DNA of 64,000 nt, from positions 3,844,001 to 3,908,000 of the forward strand of contig NZ_CP107958.1 of NCBI RefSeq assembly GCF_036075115.1, read 5' to 3'. The notes below the pieces were generated by a model. The model did no database searches. It was not told the origin of the DNA and was given only the letters and a program-made list of their open reading frames with translations. Source of the DNA: Streptomyces sp. NBC_00377 (GTDB lineage Bacteria; Actinomycetota; Actinomycetes; Streptomycetales; Streptomycetaceae). Position 1 is the stretch's first letter. Each line of letters starts with the position of its first letter. Position numbers and translations under genes: made by a program. This document shows positions 7,241 to 15,539 of this stretch, piece by piece.

Positions 7241-8620
7241 ATGGCACTGACCTACGACGTTCGCCTCTACTCCATCGAAGTTCGCAAGGATCGCCCGAAG
7301 CCCTACCGCCTGCGCTGGCTGGTCGGGGAGCGCAAGCACTCCAAGAGCTACACGCTCAAGGTTCAGGCCGAGGGGCGCCGCTCAGAACTCATGTCCGCCG
7401 TGCGGCGCGGCGACCAGTTCGACGAGGAGACGGGCCTGCCCGTATCCGAGCTGCGCGCCAAGCAAGGCTCCATCACGTGGTACGAGCACAGTCGCGCGTA
7501 CGTCGACCGCAAGTGGGCACTGGCGCCAGCCAAGTCGCGGAAGAACTACGCCGATGCGCTGGCAACCATCACGCCCGCTCTCGTGAAGAGCAAGGTGGGA
7601 ATGCCGGACACCGCGCTGATGCGGCGCGCGCTGTACGGGTGGGCGTACAACCGGAACCGCTGGAACGAGCCGCCGCCGGACGATGTGGCCCGCGCCCTCG
7701 CCTGGATCTCCAAGCACTCCATGCCAGTCTCCGCGTTGGAGGACCCGGCGACCGTACGTCTGGCCCTGGACGCCCTGTCCGTTCGACTGGATGGGAAGGA
7801 AGCTGCGCCGCGCACCGCGAAGCGCAAGCGGGCCTGCCTGAGTGATGTTCTCGGACTCGCCGTGGAAGAGCAGTACTTCACCATGCCGGTCAACCCGATC
7901 ACGGCCGTGAAGTGGACTGCTCCGAAGTCGGTGGAGGCGGTGGACCCCGAGAGTGTCGCCAACCCCCGCCAGGTCCGCGCGCTGCTCGCAGGCGTGCGTG
8001 ACCAGGGCCCGCGTGGGCGGCATCTGGAAGCGTTCTTCGCGTGCCTGTACTACGCGGCCATGCGTCCCGCTGAGGCCGCCGGACTGCTCGTGAGTCAGTG
8101 CCACCTCCCGGAAACGGGGTGGGGCATGCTCACCCTTCGGCAAGGAGTGGTCCGGGCCGGACGGAGCTGGACCAACGATGGAACGGCTCATGAGACACGC
8201 CACCTCAAGGCTCGCGCCAAGAAAGACTCCCGTCCGGTACCGATCCCGCCGCACTTCGTCCGTCTGCTGCGGCAGCACATCGCCACGCACGGCGCAGCGC
8301 CCGACGGCCGACTCTTCCGGACGAACCGTGACGGCCTACTGCAAGAAACCGGCTATGGGGAGGTATGGGCAAAGGCCCGGAAAGACGTGCTCAGCGAGGC
8401 GGAAACGGCTTCGCTCCTGGCCCGCCGCCCCTACGACCTGCGGCACGCCGGCGTCTCGTTCTGGCTCAGCTCCGGGGTGGACGCGATGGAGTGCGCCCGC
8501 CGCGCTGGACACAGCATCGCGGTACTGCACAAGGTGTACGCCAAGGTGCTCGACCAGACACGGGAGCATGCGAACAGCCGAATCGATGCGGCCCTTCGGG
8601 AGTGGAACGAATCGGAGTGA
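7241..8620 (+). CDS. int: Tyrosine site-specific recombinase (AICE 1 integrase)
   Basis: This 459-aa integrase recombines attP with the tRNA-Tyr attB. The core-binding and catalytic domains follow an N-terminal arm-binding region. Catalytic positions visible are Arg275 (AAMRPAEAAG), Arg401-His402 (YDLRHAG), a GHS motif near 423-425 and the nucleophile Tyr433 (HKVYAK). The first box II residue is Tyr rather than the commoner His, as in the AICE 2 enzyme. It lies about 175 bases from the att core. It is clearly related to, but well diverged from, the integrase at 19592, unlike traB. Confidence 0.93.
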   Translation: MALTYDVRLYSIEVRKDRPKPYRLRWLVGERKHSKSYTLKVQAEGRRSELMSAVRRGDQFDEETGLPVSELRAKQGSITWYEHSRAYVDRKWALAPAKSRKNYADALATITPALVKSKVGMPDTALMRRALYGWAYNRNRWNEPPPDDVARALAWISKHSMPVSALEDPATVRLALDALSVRLDGKEAAPRTAKRKRACLSDVLGLAVEEQYFTMPVNPITAVKWTAPKSVEAVDPESVANPRQVRALLAGVRDQGPRGRHLEAFFACLYYAAMRPAEAAGLLVSQCHLPETGWGMLTLRQGVVRAGRSWTNDGTAHETRHLKARAKKDSRPVPIPPHFVRLLRQHIATHGAAPDGRLFRTNRDGLLQETGYGEVWAKARKDVLSEAETASLLARRPYDLRHAGVSFWLSSGVDAMECARRAGHSIAVLHKVYAKVLDQTREHANSRIDAALREWNESE

Positions 8621-8634
8621 TCAAGCTCTCCCCC

Positions 8635-8690
8635 GGGGGACACCTGGGGGACACAGGCTGATCGAGAGTGAGAAACGGGCGACACGAGGT
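8635..8690. repeat. GGGGGACAC direct repeats, possible integrase arm sites (AICE 1)
   Basis: GGGGGACAC occurs at 8635-8643 and 8646-8654, with a related CGACAC about 25 bases on. They lie between the int stop and the att core, where arm-type binding sites of AICE integrases are expected. The role is inferred from position only. Confidence 0.35.
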
Positions 8691-8745
8691 GAGACACGTC
8701 CACTCGTCGTCCACGGTCAATCGAACGGCACCCAGAACGAAGAAA

Positions 8746-8782
8746 CCCCCTCCGACCTGCCGTTAAGGCTGGTTGGAGGGGG
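8746..8782. terminator. Terminator hairpin at the AICE 1 end
   Basis: CCCCCTCCGACC and GGTTGGAGGGGG form a 16-bp stem (8746-8761 with 8767-8782) with one G-U pair and one mismatch around a GTTAA loop. It stands 13 bases from the 3' end of the tRNA-Tyr remnant, as the terminator at 21071 does for the intact tRNA. Confidence 0.7.
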
Positions 8783-8794
8783 CTTCCCTCAGCG

Positions 8795-8844
8795 TGGCGG
8801 CGCCAGGATTCGAACCTGGGAAGGCTGAGCCGGCAGATTTACAG
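8795..8844 (-). other. att core: 3' half of tRNA-Tyr (junction of AICE 1 and AICE 2)
   Basis: These 50 bases match 21121-21170 at 48 positions and run from the tRNA 3' end to the anticodon loop. The two differences (8826-8827) fall in the loop of the variable arm and leave its GGC/GCC stem intact. Beyond 8844 the match stops, so there is no 5' half and no working tRNA here. It marks the shared boundary of the two elements. Between this core and the GNAT stop at 8925 nothing else is seen. Confidence 0.9.
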
Positions 8845-8924
8845 ACCGCGCCCACGAGGGTCCCTGACCAGATGCTTTCCGTGTTGCACGGCATAGCGCC
8901 CCACGCGCACCCCACAAAGCGCTA

Positions 8925-9494
8925 TCAGTACCGCGTTGACGGCGCCTCGGGGTCCGGCGTCTGATCCTCGAAACCGTGATCCGCCGGCCCAGTGAGTCGC
9001 TGAGCTAGCCATCCAGAGACGCGCGGACCACCGTTCACTGCGCCACCCTCACGGACCGTACGCACGTACTCGAATCCCTGCGTGAGGTAGTAGCGCTGGA
9101 GAGCCTCGTTCGTGGTCCATGCGTCCAGCCGTAGCCATTTAGCCCCGGCGCGATAGGCGCGCTCCCCCGCCCAATCGAGCAGCCGACCCCCGATGTTCTG
9201 TCCAGCGTGTGTGCGCGCCACAGTCAGCTTGTTGACGAACATGGACGGCTCTTGCAGCTCATCCTCCGTCCAGAGCCCTTGTTCCGCGTCGGGAGTGAGG
9301 GTGATGGTCGCGGCTGTGGCGTTACCGTCCATGACCATGAAAACGGCGCCTGCCTCAATGGTGGCGAGCAGGCGGTCAGCGGGATACGGGCGTTGCCACT
9401 GGTCGCTTCCGAGTCGCGTGAGCCAAGCCGCTGCCTCCTCGCGGAAAGCCAGCAGCTTGGACACGTCATCGGCTTGAGCGGGGAGGATTCTCAC
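8925..9494 (-). CDS. GNAT-family N-acetyltransferase carried by AICE 2
   Basis: This 189-aa protein has the GNAT fold pattern: an N-terminal beta-alpha region, a central VNKLTVARTHAGQNIGGRLL segment matching the acetyl-CoA-binding motif A (R/Q-x-x-G-x-G/A), and a late LQRYYLTQGFEYV motif. The substrate is unknown. GTG 9494 overlaps the stop of the GntR gene (GTGA), so the two are co-expressed leftward. It lies at the att-proximal edge of the element. GNAT or Nudix cargo beside a GntR repressor is common in AICEs; it may modify a small molecule or protein rather than serve transfer. Confidence 0.8.
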   Translation of the reverse strand: MRILPAQADDVSKLLAFREEAAAWLTRLGSDQWQRPYPADRLLATIEAGAVFMVMDGNATAATITLTPDAEQGLWTEDELQEPSMFVNKLTVARTHAGQNIGGRLLDWAGERAYRAGAKWLRLDAWTTNEALQRYYLTQGFEYVRTVREGGAVNGGPRVSGWLAQRLTGPADHGFEDQTPDPEAPSTRY

Positions 9495-10264
9495 TGAGGT
9501 TCGTTCTCACTTCGGGCGGACAGGTCGCCGATCTCGTAGTTCATCCGGTTCAGGTCACCCCGGAAGGTCGTCGTGGTGCAGCGGATCGGACGGTCCTCCG
9601 AGTAGCCCGTACGAGTCCAGAGCATGACCGGCACACCCGCCCCGATCTCCAGCAATCGCGCTTCTTCTGGCGTGGGCATCCGAGTTGAGATCTCGTCGAA
9701 GTAGCCGATCTGCTTGATACCGAGGCTCGCGAGATAGCGCGTAGTCCCCTCTGCGATATCGCCCGGCTCCGTGAGGCGCGGCCCCTGCTCGACAAGCCAC
9801 TCGGGGTAGTGCGTGGCCTGCGTCGACCACGGCACGTCGTCAACGAACCGATGACAGAACCGCAGCACCGTCGTGGCCCCCGGCTCGACCTTCAGACGTT
9901 CGGCGACGAAATCGGGAGCAGGCGTCAGCTCCACCCTGAACGTCTGCGACGGCCGACGGCCGGCGTTCGTGACGTCCGTGCTGTAGGCGTCACCGTTCTG
10001 CGGAAACTCAAGGTTCTCGAAGCGCGAGGCGTTCAGCCTGAACACCTCGTGCTTGGCAACGTCATACCCGAGTCCCTGGCTTGACGTGATGAGCCCCTGC
10101 GAGACCAGCAGGGCAAGACCGGACCGGACTGTGTTCCGCGACGCATCGAAGCGCGCGGAAAGCTCGCTCTCGGACGGGAGCCGAGAGCCCGGCGCATAGG
10201 TGCCGTTGTCGATCTCCCGTCGCAGGACGTCGGCCAACTGCCGGTACTTCGGCTGCTTACTCAT
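9491..10264 (-). CDS. GntR-family (HutC-type) transcriptional repressor, KorSA-like
   Basis: This 257-aa protein has an N-terminal winged helix (KYRQLADVLRREI...YAPGSRLPSESELSARF...SRNTVRSGLALL) and a C-terminal UTRA-like effector domain (about residues 90-257). Start ATG 10264 is chosen because it begins the family's usual MSKQPKYRQ; a longer frame to 10396 would run through the operator region. Related GntR proteins (KorSA of pSAM2) repress AICE transfer and replication genes. It faces the rightward transfer operon, and matching inverted operator-like sequences lie in the gap at 10288-10302 and 10362-10376. Confidence 0.87.
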   Translation of the reverse strand: MSKQPKYRQLADVLRREIDNGTYAPGSRLPSESELSARFDASRNTVRSGLALLVSQGLITSSQGLGYDVAKHEVFRLNASRFENLEFPQNGDAYSTDVTNAGRRPSQTFRVELTPAPDFVAERLKVEPGATTVLRFCHRFVDDVPWSTQATHYPEWLVEQGPRLTEPGDIAEGTTRYLASLGIKQIGYFDEISTRMPTPEEARLLEIGAGVPVMLWTRTGYSEDRPIRCTTTTFRGDLNRMNYEIGDLSARSENEPQ

Positions 10265-10287
10265 GGCCCCATCATGACGCACTCGCG

Positions 10288-10376
10288 CAACTTGTTGGTA
10301 CATGCGGCTCCAAAAGGCTTGACGACTCACCGTCCGTGGGTGCAGCATCACTGCATCAGCTTGTACCAACAAGTTG
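10288..10376. promoter_or_regulatory. Paired GntR operator-like sites
   Basis: CAACTTGTTGGTACA at 10288-10302 recurs as its exact reverse complement at 10362-10376. Each contains a TTGT-N4-ACAA dyad. A second dyad, TGCAG-N5-CTGCA, lies between them at 10341-10355. The pair sits just ahead of the GntR start and is the likely autoregulatory and transfer-operon control region. Confidence 0.6.
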
Positions 10377-10657
10377 AGCAAGCGGTGCAACACCATTGAG
10401 TGTGCCCGACTGCACTGACAGCGCCCGGCGGGTCCCGTGAAGACGGGAGCCCCTCTGACCAGGGGTTACCGCGTCCGTCGGCAGCGATCGTGATTTGAAA
10501 ACTGCATACATGGGTCCCGCCTCCCCGAGTCGAAAAGGCGGACCGCGCGACTGGATCGCGCATCAACTTTCGCGGCTCCCGCCGCGCCGGTTGCCTCCGC
10601 TGCTCGTCGCGTACGAGCAGCGCTGAGGGGAGCCGGACATTCCGATTCCAACGGCAA

Positions 10658-10687
10658 GCGCCCCCGGTGCTGGAACACCGAGGGCGC
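10658..10687 (+). terminator. Hairpin in the gap before the AICE 2 transfer operon
   Basis: GCGCCCCCGGTG (10658-10669) pairs with CACCGAGGGCGC (10676-10687) with one G/A mismatch. It could end a short leader transcript from the 10288-10376 region. Upstream, 10510-10626 holds a 38-codon ATG frame without a ribosome site, which is not called. The rest of 10377-10726 shows no other feature. Confidence 0.5.
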
Positions 10688-10726
10688 GGTTCGGGCCGTT
10701 GCCACCTTGCAGGGAGAACACGACCC

Positions 10727-10996
10727 ATGAAGCACATCGTCACTGTTCAGGAAGCTGTTACCGCGTTCGCCGACTGGATCGAACCGACGAACGCCGAGCT
10801 GGACGCGATCGAGCTGGAGTCCCCGCTGACCCTGGCGGAGGTCGACCTGCTCGACGCGCAGATCAAGGCCATGGACCACCCCGAGAACGAGGTCGACACC
10901 CGCCGGATCCGCCGGGCCCGTAACCGGGTGCTCGCCGCGCGGCGGGACGTGGCCAACCGCACGGCCGGCGCGAGCACGGCGGGCGGCGCGGCATGA
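10727..10996 (+). CDS. Small conserved AICE protein, 89 aa
   Basis: The family is not recognised. The protein is acidic at the N-terminus with a helical middle (LTLAEVDLLDAQIKAMDHPENE) and an Arg-rich segment (TRRIRRARNRVLAARR), suggesting a short helical, perhaps DNA- or protein-binding factor. ATG 10727 follows AGGGAG at 10711-10716. It is the first gene of the rightward operon; its TGA overlaps the ATG of the DUF2637 gene. Confidence 0.7.
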   Translation: MKHIVTVQEAVTAFADWIEPTNAELDAIELESPLTLAEVDLLDAQIKAMDHPENEVDTRRIRRARNRVLAARRDVANRTAGASTAGGAA

Positions 10997-11889
10997 ACCT
11001 CCGCCGCAAGGGCCGCACCGCTCTGGTGCTGGCGCTGGTCGGTGTGGTCGGCATGGCGTTCCGCGTCTCGTGGAACGCGCTGCGCGACATCGCCGGCGCC
11101 GTCGGCGCGGACGACACCGCCGCCACGCTCTACCCGTTCGTGGTCGACGGACTGATGGCGCTGGCGCTGGTCGCCACGCTGGTCCTGGTCGATGACGACC
11201 GCAAGTTCGCGCTGCGGGTGCTGGGCACCTACACGATCGCCTCCCTGGTCCTGAACTACGTACACGGACTCGTGCCCGAGCTGCACGGCCGTGACGTGGA
11301 CTGGGGCCGGTTGGCGCAGTGGGATCCGGCGAACTGGGCGCTGGTGCTGCTGGCGACGTCCCTTCCGGTCGGGTCGATCTACTTCGGATCCGACCTGGTC
11401 GCGATGGTGCTGCACCACCGCCCCGCCCCGATTCCCCCCGCAGACACGAATGCGGAGGAATCCACCGAGACCGAGAGGAAACGGTCTACGGCTGACCTGC
11501 TCGAATCGACCCCGGTCCCCACGGTCACGCTCACCCGCCTGAGGGTGCCGGATCCGGTCGCGGTCGACGTGGGCAAGTCGACTCTCCCGCTCAAGCCTGT
11601 CCGGGCGATCGTGGCCCCGGTCTCGGTCGTCCAGGCTGTTCCGGCGGGATCGACCCGGCCGCGCGGGGTGACGGGCAAGGTTCCGCCGGCCGCCCGATCG
11701 CCCCGGCCGAAGCGCACCCCGGGTCAGTTGCTCGCCGAAGCGCGGAGGGCTACGGCCGGTTGGACGGATGCGCAGATCACGGCGGAGGGGATCCGGCGCG
11801 AGGTGCACACCTCGCCCGTGAACGCGCGGATGCTGCGTGACACCCTGCTCGCCGAACGCGGGCAGCAGACGGCCCCGGCGGCACCCTGA
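10993..11889 (+). CDS. DUF2637-type membrane protein, Spd-like
   Basis: This 298-aa protein has an N-terminal membrane half with about four hydrophobic segments (about residues 8-26, 45-68, 73-95 and 114-135). A long polar tail rich in Pro, Arg and Thr follows, ending in a helical block. The N-terminal pattern (FRVSWNALRDIA...YPFVVDGLMALALVATLVL) matches the DUF2637 family common in Streptomyces AICEs and plasmids. The membrane location and transfer-operon context suggest a role in intramycelial spread; this is not proven. It is coupled to its neighbours by stop/start overlaps. Confidence 0.78.
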   Translation: MNLRRKGRTALVLALVGVVGMAFRVSWNALRDIAGAVGADDTAATLYPFVVDGLMALALVATLVLVDDDRKFALRVLGTYTIASLVLNYVHGLVPELHGRDVDWGRLAQWDPANWALVLLATSLPVGSIYFGSDLVAMVLHHRPAPIPPADTNAEESTETERKRSTADLLESTPVPTVTLTRLRVPDPVAVDVGKSTLPLKPVRAIVAPVSVVQAVPAGSTRPRGVTGKVPPAARSPRPKRTPGQLLAEARRATAGWTDAQITAEGIRREVHTSPVNARMLRDTLLAERGQQTAPAAP

Positions 11890-12281
11890 TGTCCGCCGCG
11901 TGGGGCAAGTGCTTCGACCCGACCGGCGCCCGCTACGGCGTGCCCACCTACCCCTGGCGCCTCGCCCCGGACGGGTTGGCCACGCGCCGGCAACTGCGGG
12001 CGCAGGGCTTACGCCCGGGTGGTCAGCCGATAGCGGCGCAGGCCATGCGGGAGCTCCGCCGTACCGGCGGGATGCGGGTGGCCTACCTGTACCGCGTCGA
12101 GCTGGCCAAGCCGGTTCGGCCGATGACTTCGCGCAAGTGGGGAGCGCTCGCGCTGGCGATGCTCGCCCGCCGCACGTGCCCGAAGTGCCGCGTGATCTAC
12201 GACTACTGCATGCCGCGCTCTCTCGGCATGTGCCCGCTGTGCGCCTTCCCCGAGCCCGCCGATTCTTTGAGGAGTGCCTGA
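11889..12281 (+). CDS. RRQRL-motif-type zinc-binding protein
   Basis: This 130-aa protein contains RRQLRAQGLRPGGQ at residues 33-46 and a four-cysteine zinc ribbon (C97-x2-C100 ... C115-x2-C118). Both traits fit a small family seen repeatedly in actinomycete mobile elements under the RRQRL name. The ATG overlaps the preceding TGA (TGATG). The biochemical role is unknown; nucleic-acid binding is plausible from the ribbon and basic residues. Confidence 0.75.
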   Translation: MSAAWGKCFDPTGARYGVPTYPWRLAPDGLATRRQLRAQGLRPGGQPIAAQAMRELRRTGGMRVAYLYRVELAKPVRPMTSRKWGALALAMLARRTCPKCRVIYDYCMPRSLGMCPLCAFPEPADSLRSA

Positions 12282-12282
12282 G

Positions 12283-12600
12283 ATGGGCAAGCCCGACACC
12301 CGTCGCCTGGACAAGGCGATTCAGCAGACCACTCGCAAGCTCGAAGCGGTCCGTAACCGCGAGATGTGGCCGCTGGACGGCCGCGAGCGTCGTGCCGTGC
12401 TGGGCGGTCTCGCCGGCGGCTCCTACCGCGTGTTGCGGGGTGAGGCCCCGTCCCGCGCGGAGCGCAAGCTGGAGACCGCGTGGAGTTCTGCGGAGACCCG
12501 GTTGGTCGCGGAGATCGCCGCGCTCACGACCGAGCGGCAGCGCGTCGTGAACGAGCACGCCGCCGCCAAGGCCGCGAAGAAGTCGTCGGGGTGGTGGTGA
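12283..12600 (+). CDS. Basic helical hypothetical protein, 105 aa
   Basis: No family is recognised. The sequence is rich in Arg, Lys, Ala and Glu with two probable long helices (residues ~8-28 and ~60-100), the second possibly coiled coil. GAGGAG lies about 9 bases before ATG 12283. It sits between two zinc-ribbon genes inside the transfer operon, two bases from the next start. Confidence 0.65.
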   Translation: MGKPDTRRLDKAIQQTTRKLEAVRNREMWPLDGRERRAVLGGLAGGSYRVLRGEAPSRAERKLETAWSSAETRLVAEIAALTTERQRVVNEHAAAKAAKKSSGWW

Positions 12601-12602
12601 GC

Positions 12603-12785
12603 ATGCCGCGCCCGGTCCTGACCTCGCACTTTCACTGCCCGGACTGCGGACCGCTGGTGTTCGGCGTGACCCGGGCCATCTGCGGCCAGGTGATCCCCGC
12701 TCCGGTCGTCGGTGACGGCCCTGAACGCAAGTGCCCGGCCTGCAAGGCAGCACTGCGCGCCCACAAGACCAGCCACCGCCGCTAA
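12603..12785 (+). CDS. Small zinc-ribbon-like protein, 60 aa
   Basis: Two cysteine pairs, CPDC near residue 12 and CPAC near 43, suggest a zinc ribbon, followed by a basic tail HKTSHRR. Function unknown. It is the last gene before traB; its truncated twin occupies bases 1-77, which shows that the AICE 1 operon has the same start. The gap to traB contains only a GC-rich dyad and the traB ribosome site. Confidence 0.72.
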   Translation: MPRPVLTSHFHCPDCGPLVFGVTRAICGQVIPAPVVGDGPERKCPACKAALRAHKTSHRR

Positions 12786-12870
12786 CCCTCCTCCCCGGGC
12801 GCCGGCCCCCGCCGGCCGGCGCCCGCCCTTCCTCTTCTCGCCGTTCACCGCAGTCAGGAGCCTTCCCGCC

Positions 12871-14967
12871 ATGGGTGACAACGTCATTCACCTGCACAAG
12901 AACACCGACCCACCGGCCGTGACCACGCTGACCGTGGTCCCCGAACCGGCACCGACCCCGCTGTGGGTACGGTCCGGCCGCGCCGTCAAGCACGCGGTCA
13001 CGCACGAGAACACCAAGACCGCCGCCCGCGCGTTCGCCCGCCACAGCCTGTACGTGGTGGGCGGGGCGCGGATCGTGGGCCGCCGCGCGTGGGACGGCCG
13101 CACCGCCGCCCGATACGAGCGCTACATGCGCACGGCGGAAGCCGCGGGGAACATGGAGCTGGCCGCCGAGTGGGAGGAGCGCGGGCAGCGCTACCGCGAC
13201 GCCCGTCACCGCCGCCGCATGGACCTGCTTCACTCGCCCCTGGACGCCGGTAAGAGCGCGCTGGTCGGCACGGGGATGGGCATAGGCGGTCTGGTCGCCC
13301 TCGGCATCGTCATGGCCATCGCCACCAAGGACGTCACGGACGTGGTCACGCCGCTGATGGCGGCCGTGGAGTTCATCAACCTGCTGATCACCATCGTGCA
13401 GGTGGTGTGGGGTCCGGCGCTCACCCTGGGCCCGTTCCTCGCCCTGCTCGCGCTGTGGGCCGTCGGCAGCAAGCAGCAGGCCGCCCCCGCATGGGCGCTT
13501 CCCGCGAACGTCCGCAGCAGCGAGGGCGAGCCGATCACCCCGTCCATTGTGGTCAAGGCCCTGCGCGACCTCGGAGTGCCCGCGCTGCGCAACGCCATCA
13601 AGGAGATGGGCGACGCCGGCGCGTCGATGCTCGGTCCGATCCGAATCGCCGGATGCGGCGTCGAAGTCGACGTCACCCTCCCGTCGGGGGTGGCTACGAA
13701 TGAGGTGCAGGTCAAGCGGCGCAAGCTCGCTGAGAACCTCACCCGGCATGAGCACGAGGTGTTCATCATGATCCCGGAAGCCGCCCGTACGGTGCGGCTG
13801 TGGATTGCCGACTCGGGCGCGCTGGACGAGCCGATCGGCCCGTCCCCGCTGGTCACCGACGAGACGATGACCGCGAACTACAAGACCGGTAAGGCGCCGT
13901 GGGGTCAGGATCTGCGCGGGGACGCGGCAGCGCTGAGTCTGTATCAGCGGCACCTGCTCATCACCGGTCTGTCCAACCAGGGCAAGACCGCCGCACTGCG
14001 GTCGCTCGCGCTGTGGCTCGCGCTCGACAAGACGGTGCAGTTCTGGATTGGTGACCTCAAGGGCATCGGCGACTGGAAGATGTTCAACGGCATCGCCGAC
14101 GTCCTCATCGAAGGACCGACCGACGATCACGTCATCCAGGTCACGGAGATGGTCGAGAACGCCGTTGAGGAGATGAACCGCCGTCTCCTGGCACCGTCCG
14201 GAACGGTGTTCCCGCCGCTGATCGTGATCGTGGACGAGGCGCAGGTGGCGTTCATGTGCCCGGTCAAGGACGACGAGAAGCGCCCCTACGGCGGCTCCTC
14301 CTCCACCTCCCGCTACTTCATGGCCGTCCGCAAGATCCACAACCAGGGGCGCGCGGTCGACGTGCTGCTGTGGGAGGGAACCCAGGACCCGACCGACCAG
14401 AACCTTCCCAAGCTGGTCCGCGAGGGTGCCCACACTCGCGCCTCCCTCGTGCTGGGCACGGAGTCACAGGCGCGGATGGCGCTGGGGGACAAGGCCATCA
14501 ACGGCGGCGCCGCACCGCACCTGCTGCGCCAGGGCCTGGACAAGGGAACCCTCGTGGTCGCCTCCGACGGCATCGAGATTCCCAAGGGCCAGACGTCCAT
14601 CACCGTGCGCACGCACTTCATCGACGACGACCCGGCCGCCGAGGTCGCCGCACGGGCCAAGGCACTGCGCGATGGGGTCACCACCCTGCACGCCATCGAG
14701 CGGGGCGAGGAGCGTGACCCGCTTGCCGACATCGCTTCCGTGGTCGGCAACGCGACGCGGGTGCGCACACAGGACGTCATCAAGCGGCTCGCGCTGCTGT
14801 CCGAGGACGCCTACGGCAAGTGGTCGTTCACCGACCTCGCCCGCGTCCTGGACGGCACCGGAGCCGAGCCGTACAAGTCCGACGGGGTCAAGGTCATCGG
14901 CCGCGACCGCATCGCCCGCGCCCTCGCCAACCGCGACAGCAACGGTTCCGCTTCCGCCTCCGAGTAG
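12871..14967 (+). CDS. traB: TraB, FtsK/SpoIIIE-type conjugative DNA translocase (AICE 2)
   Basis: This 698-aa protein differs at only a few dozen residues from the AICE 1 TraB. Walker A (GLSNQGKT) and Walker B (VIVDEAQ) are intact, as are the membrane segments at ~130-200 and the C-terminal winged-helix region. It moves double-stranded element DNA between hyphae. Its ATG follows AGGAG as in AICE 1. With nearly identical DNA-reading domains, the two proteins should recognise the same transfer locus and could act on each other's element. Confidence 0.95.
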   Translation: MGDNVIHLHKNTDPPAVTTLTVVPEPAPTPLWVRSGRAVKHAVTHENTKTAARAFARHSLYVVGGARIVGRRAWDGRTAARYERYMRTAEAAGNMELAAEWEERGQRYRDARHRRRMDLLHSPLDAGKSALVGTGMGIGGLVALGIVMAIATKDVTDVVTPLMAAVEFINLLITIVQVVWGPALTLGPFLALLALWAVGSKQQAAPAWALPANVRSSEGEPITPSIVVKALRDLGVPALRNAIKEMGDAGASMLGPIRIAGCGVEVDVTLPSGVATNEVQVKRRKLAENLTRHEHEVFIMIPEAARTVRLWIADSGALDEPIGPSPLVTDETMTANYKTGKAPWGQDLRGDAAALSLYQRHLLITGLSNQGKTAALRSLALWLALDKTVQFWIGDLKGIGDWKMFNGIADVLIEGPTDDHVIQVTEMVENAVEEMNRRLLAPSGTVFPPLIVIVDEAQVAFMCPVKDDEKRPYGGSSSTSRYFMAVRKIHNQGRAVDVLLWEGTQDPTDQNLPKLVREGAHTRASLVLGTESQARMALGDKAINGGAAPHLLRQGLDKGTLVVASDGIEIPKGQTSITVRTHFIDDDPAAEVAARAKALRDGVTTLHAIERGEERDPLADIASVVGNATRVRTQDVIKRLALLSEDAYGKWSFTDLARVLDGTGAEPYKSDGVKVIGRDRIARALANRDSNGSASASE

Positions 14968-14990
14968 AGGGAGTCGGCCCCTCCCCGGGC

Positions 14991-15147
14991 CAGGGAGGCA
15001 GGGAGAACTCCCTGAACCCCTCCCTGGCCCGCCTCCCTGGTCCTGACCTGCACTGATGATCCATCAGGGAGGCAGGGAGGCGCGCAGGTCAGCACCCCTG
15101 AAACCCCCTCCACAGCCCACCCGGCAGGGGGTGTCTCAGCCTCCCTG
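14991..15147. repeat. CAGGGAGG octamer cluster, candidate clt (AICE 2)
   Basis: CAGGGAGG stands at 14991, 15065 and 15073; CCTCCCTG at 15019, 15032 and 15140; a 7/8 copy at 14999. The order and spacing copy those at 2281-2436 almost base for base. The bracketing inverted repeat is kept but shortened to nine perfect pairs plus one mismatch. Confidence 0.6.
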
Positions 15148-15214
15148 AACCATCGACAGCACGAATTCCGCATCGCCCGGCACCTACTCGCCGCACGCCC
15201 TCAAAGGAGGAGTC

Positions 15215-15523
15215 GTGACCCGCTCAGACCCGCCCGGCCACCTCGCCCCGCACATCCCCGCCGACGCCTACCGCCGCGCCCAGGCCACCGGCCAGCCCGT
15301 CGTGATCGTCGTCCACACCACCGACCACACCGGCCGCCCCCTCAGCGACTACCTCTACCCGCTCGCCGTCGCCACCGCCGGCGCCGTCGGAATCTTCGCC
15401 ACCGTCGCCGCCCTGCTCGCCCTCCTCGACTTCGCCGTCCACACCGCCGTGCAGATCGCCGCCGCGACCGGCCCGGTGAGCGTGGGCGGGATCAGCCTCA
15501 AGCTCTTCGGCTCCAAGCGCTGA
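15215..15523 (+). CDS. Small membrane protein, possible Spd-like protein (AICE 2)
   Basis: This 102-aa protein nearly matches the 2504-2812 product, with a polar N-terminus and a strong membrane span at about residues 46-70. It uses the same GTG start with the AAAGGAGGA ribosome site. Placement between the candidate clt and the 110-aa gene is the same. A membrane role in spread or transfer is inferred from context. Confidence 0.7.
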   Translation: MTRSDPPGHLAPHIPADAYRRAQATGQPVVIVVHTTDHTGRPLSDYLYPLAVATAGAVGIFATVAALLALLDFAVHTAVQIAAATGPVSVGGISLKLFGSKR

Positions 15524-15539
15524 CAGGAGACCACCACCC

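Larger units (their letters stand above)
1..8844 (+). mobile_element. AICE 1 (integrative and conjugative element), left end outside window
   Basis: This is the right-hand part of a Streptomyces AICE. It contains, in order, traB, small membrane and hypothetical genes, a cytosine methyltransferase, prim-pol, a Cys/His protein, a DUF3631 ATPase, xis and int, all on the plus strand. It ends at an att core (8795-8844) that copies the 3' half of tRNA-Tyr. The same order recurs in the second element at 12603-20956, which makes the assignment firm. The left att and the regulatory end lie before base 1. All genes seen are intact, so the element may be functional. Confidence 0.9.

Noticed and set aside
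8795..8880. A second complete tRNA-Tyr gene
   Set aside because: Only the 3' half matches. Beyond 8844 there is no anticodon stem partner, D arm or 5' acceptor strand, so it is an att remnant.
10510..10626. A 38-codon gene in the AICE 2 regulatory gap
   Set aside because: An ATG frame followed by a hairpin is present, but there is no ribosome site and no recognisable protein feature. AICE 1 cannot be compared because it is cut off.
10747..14433. A 1228-codon open frame on the minus strand
   Set aside because: It lies antisense to six coupled plus-strand genes, including traB. Its composition (His/Arg/Asp/Gly-rich) is typical of the antisense of GC-rich coding DNA.
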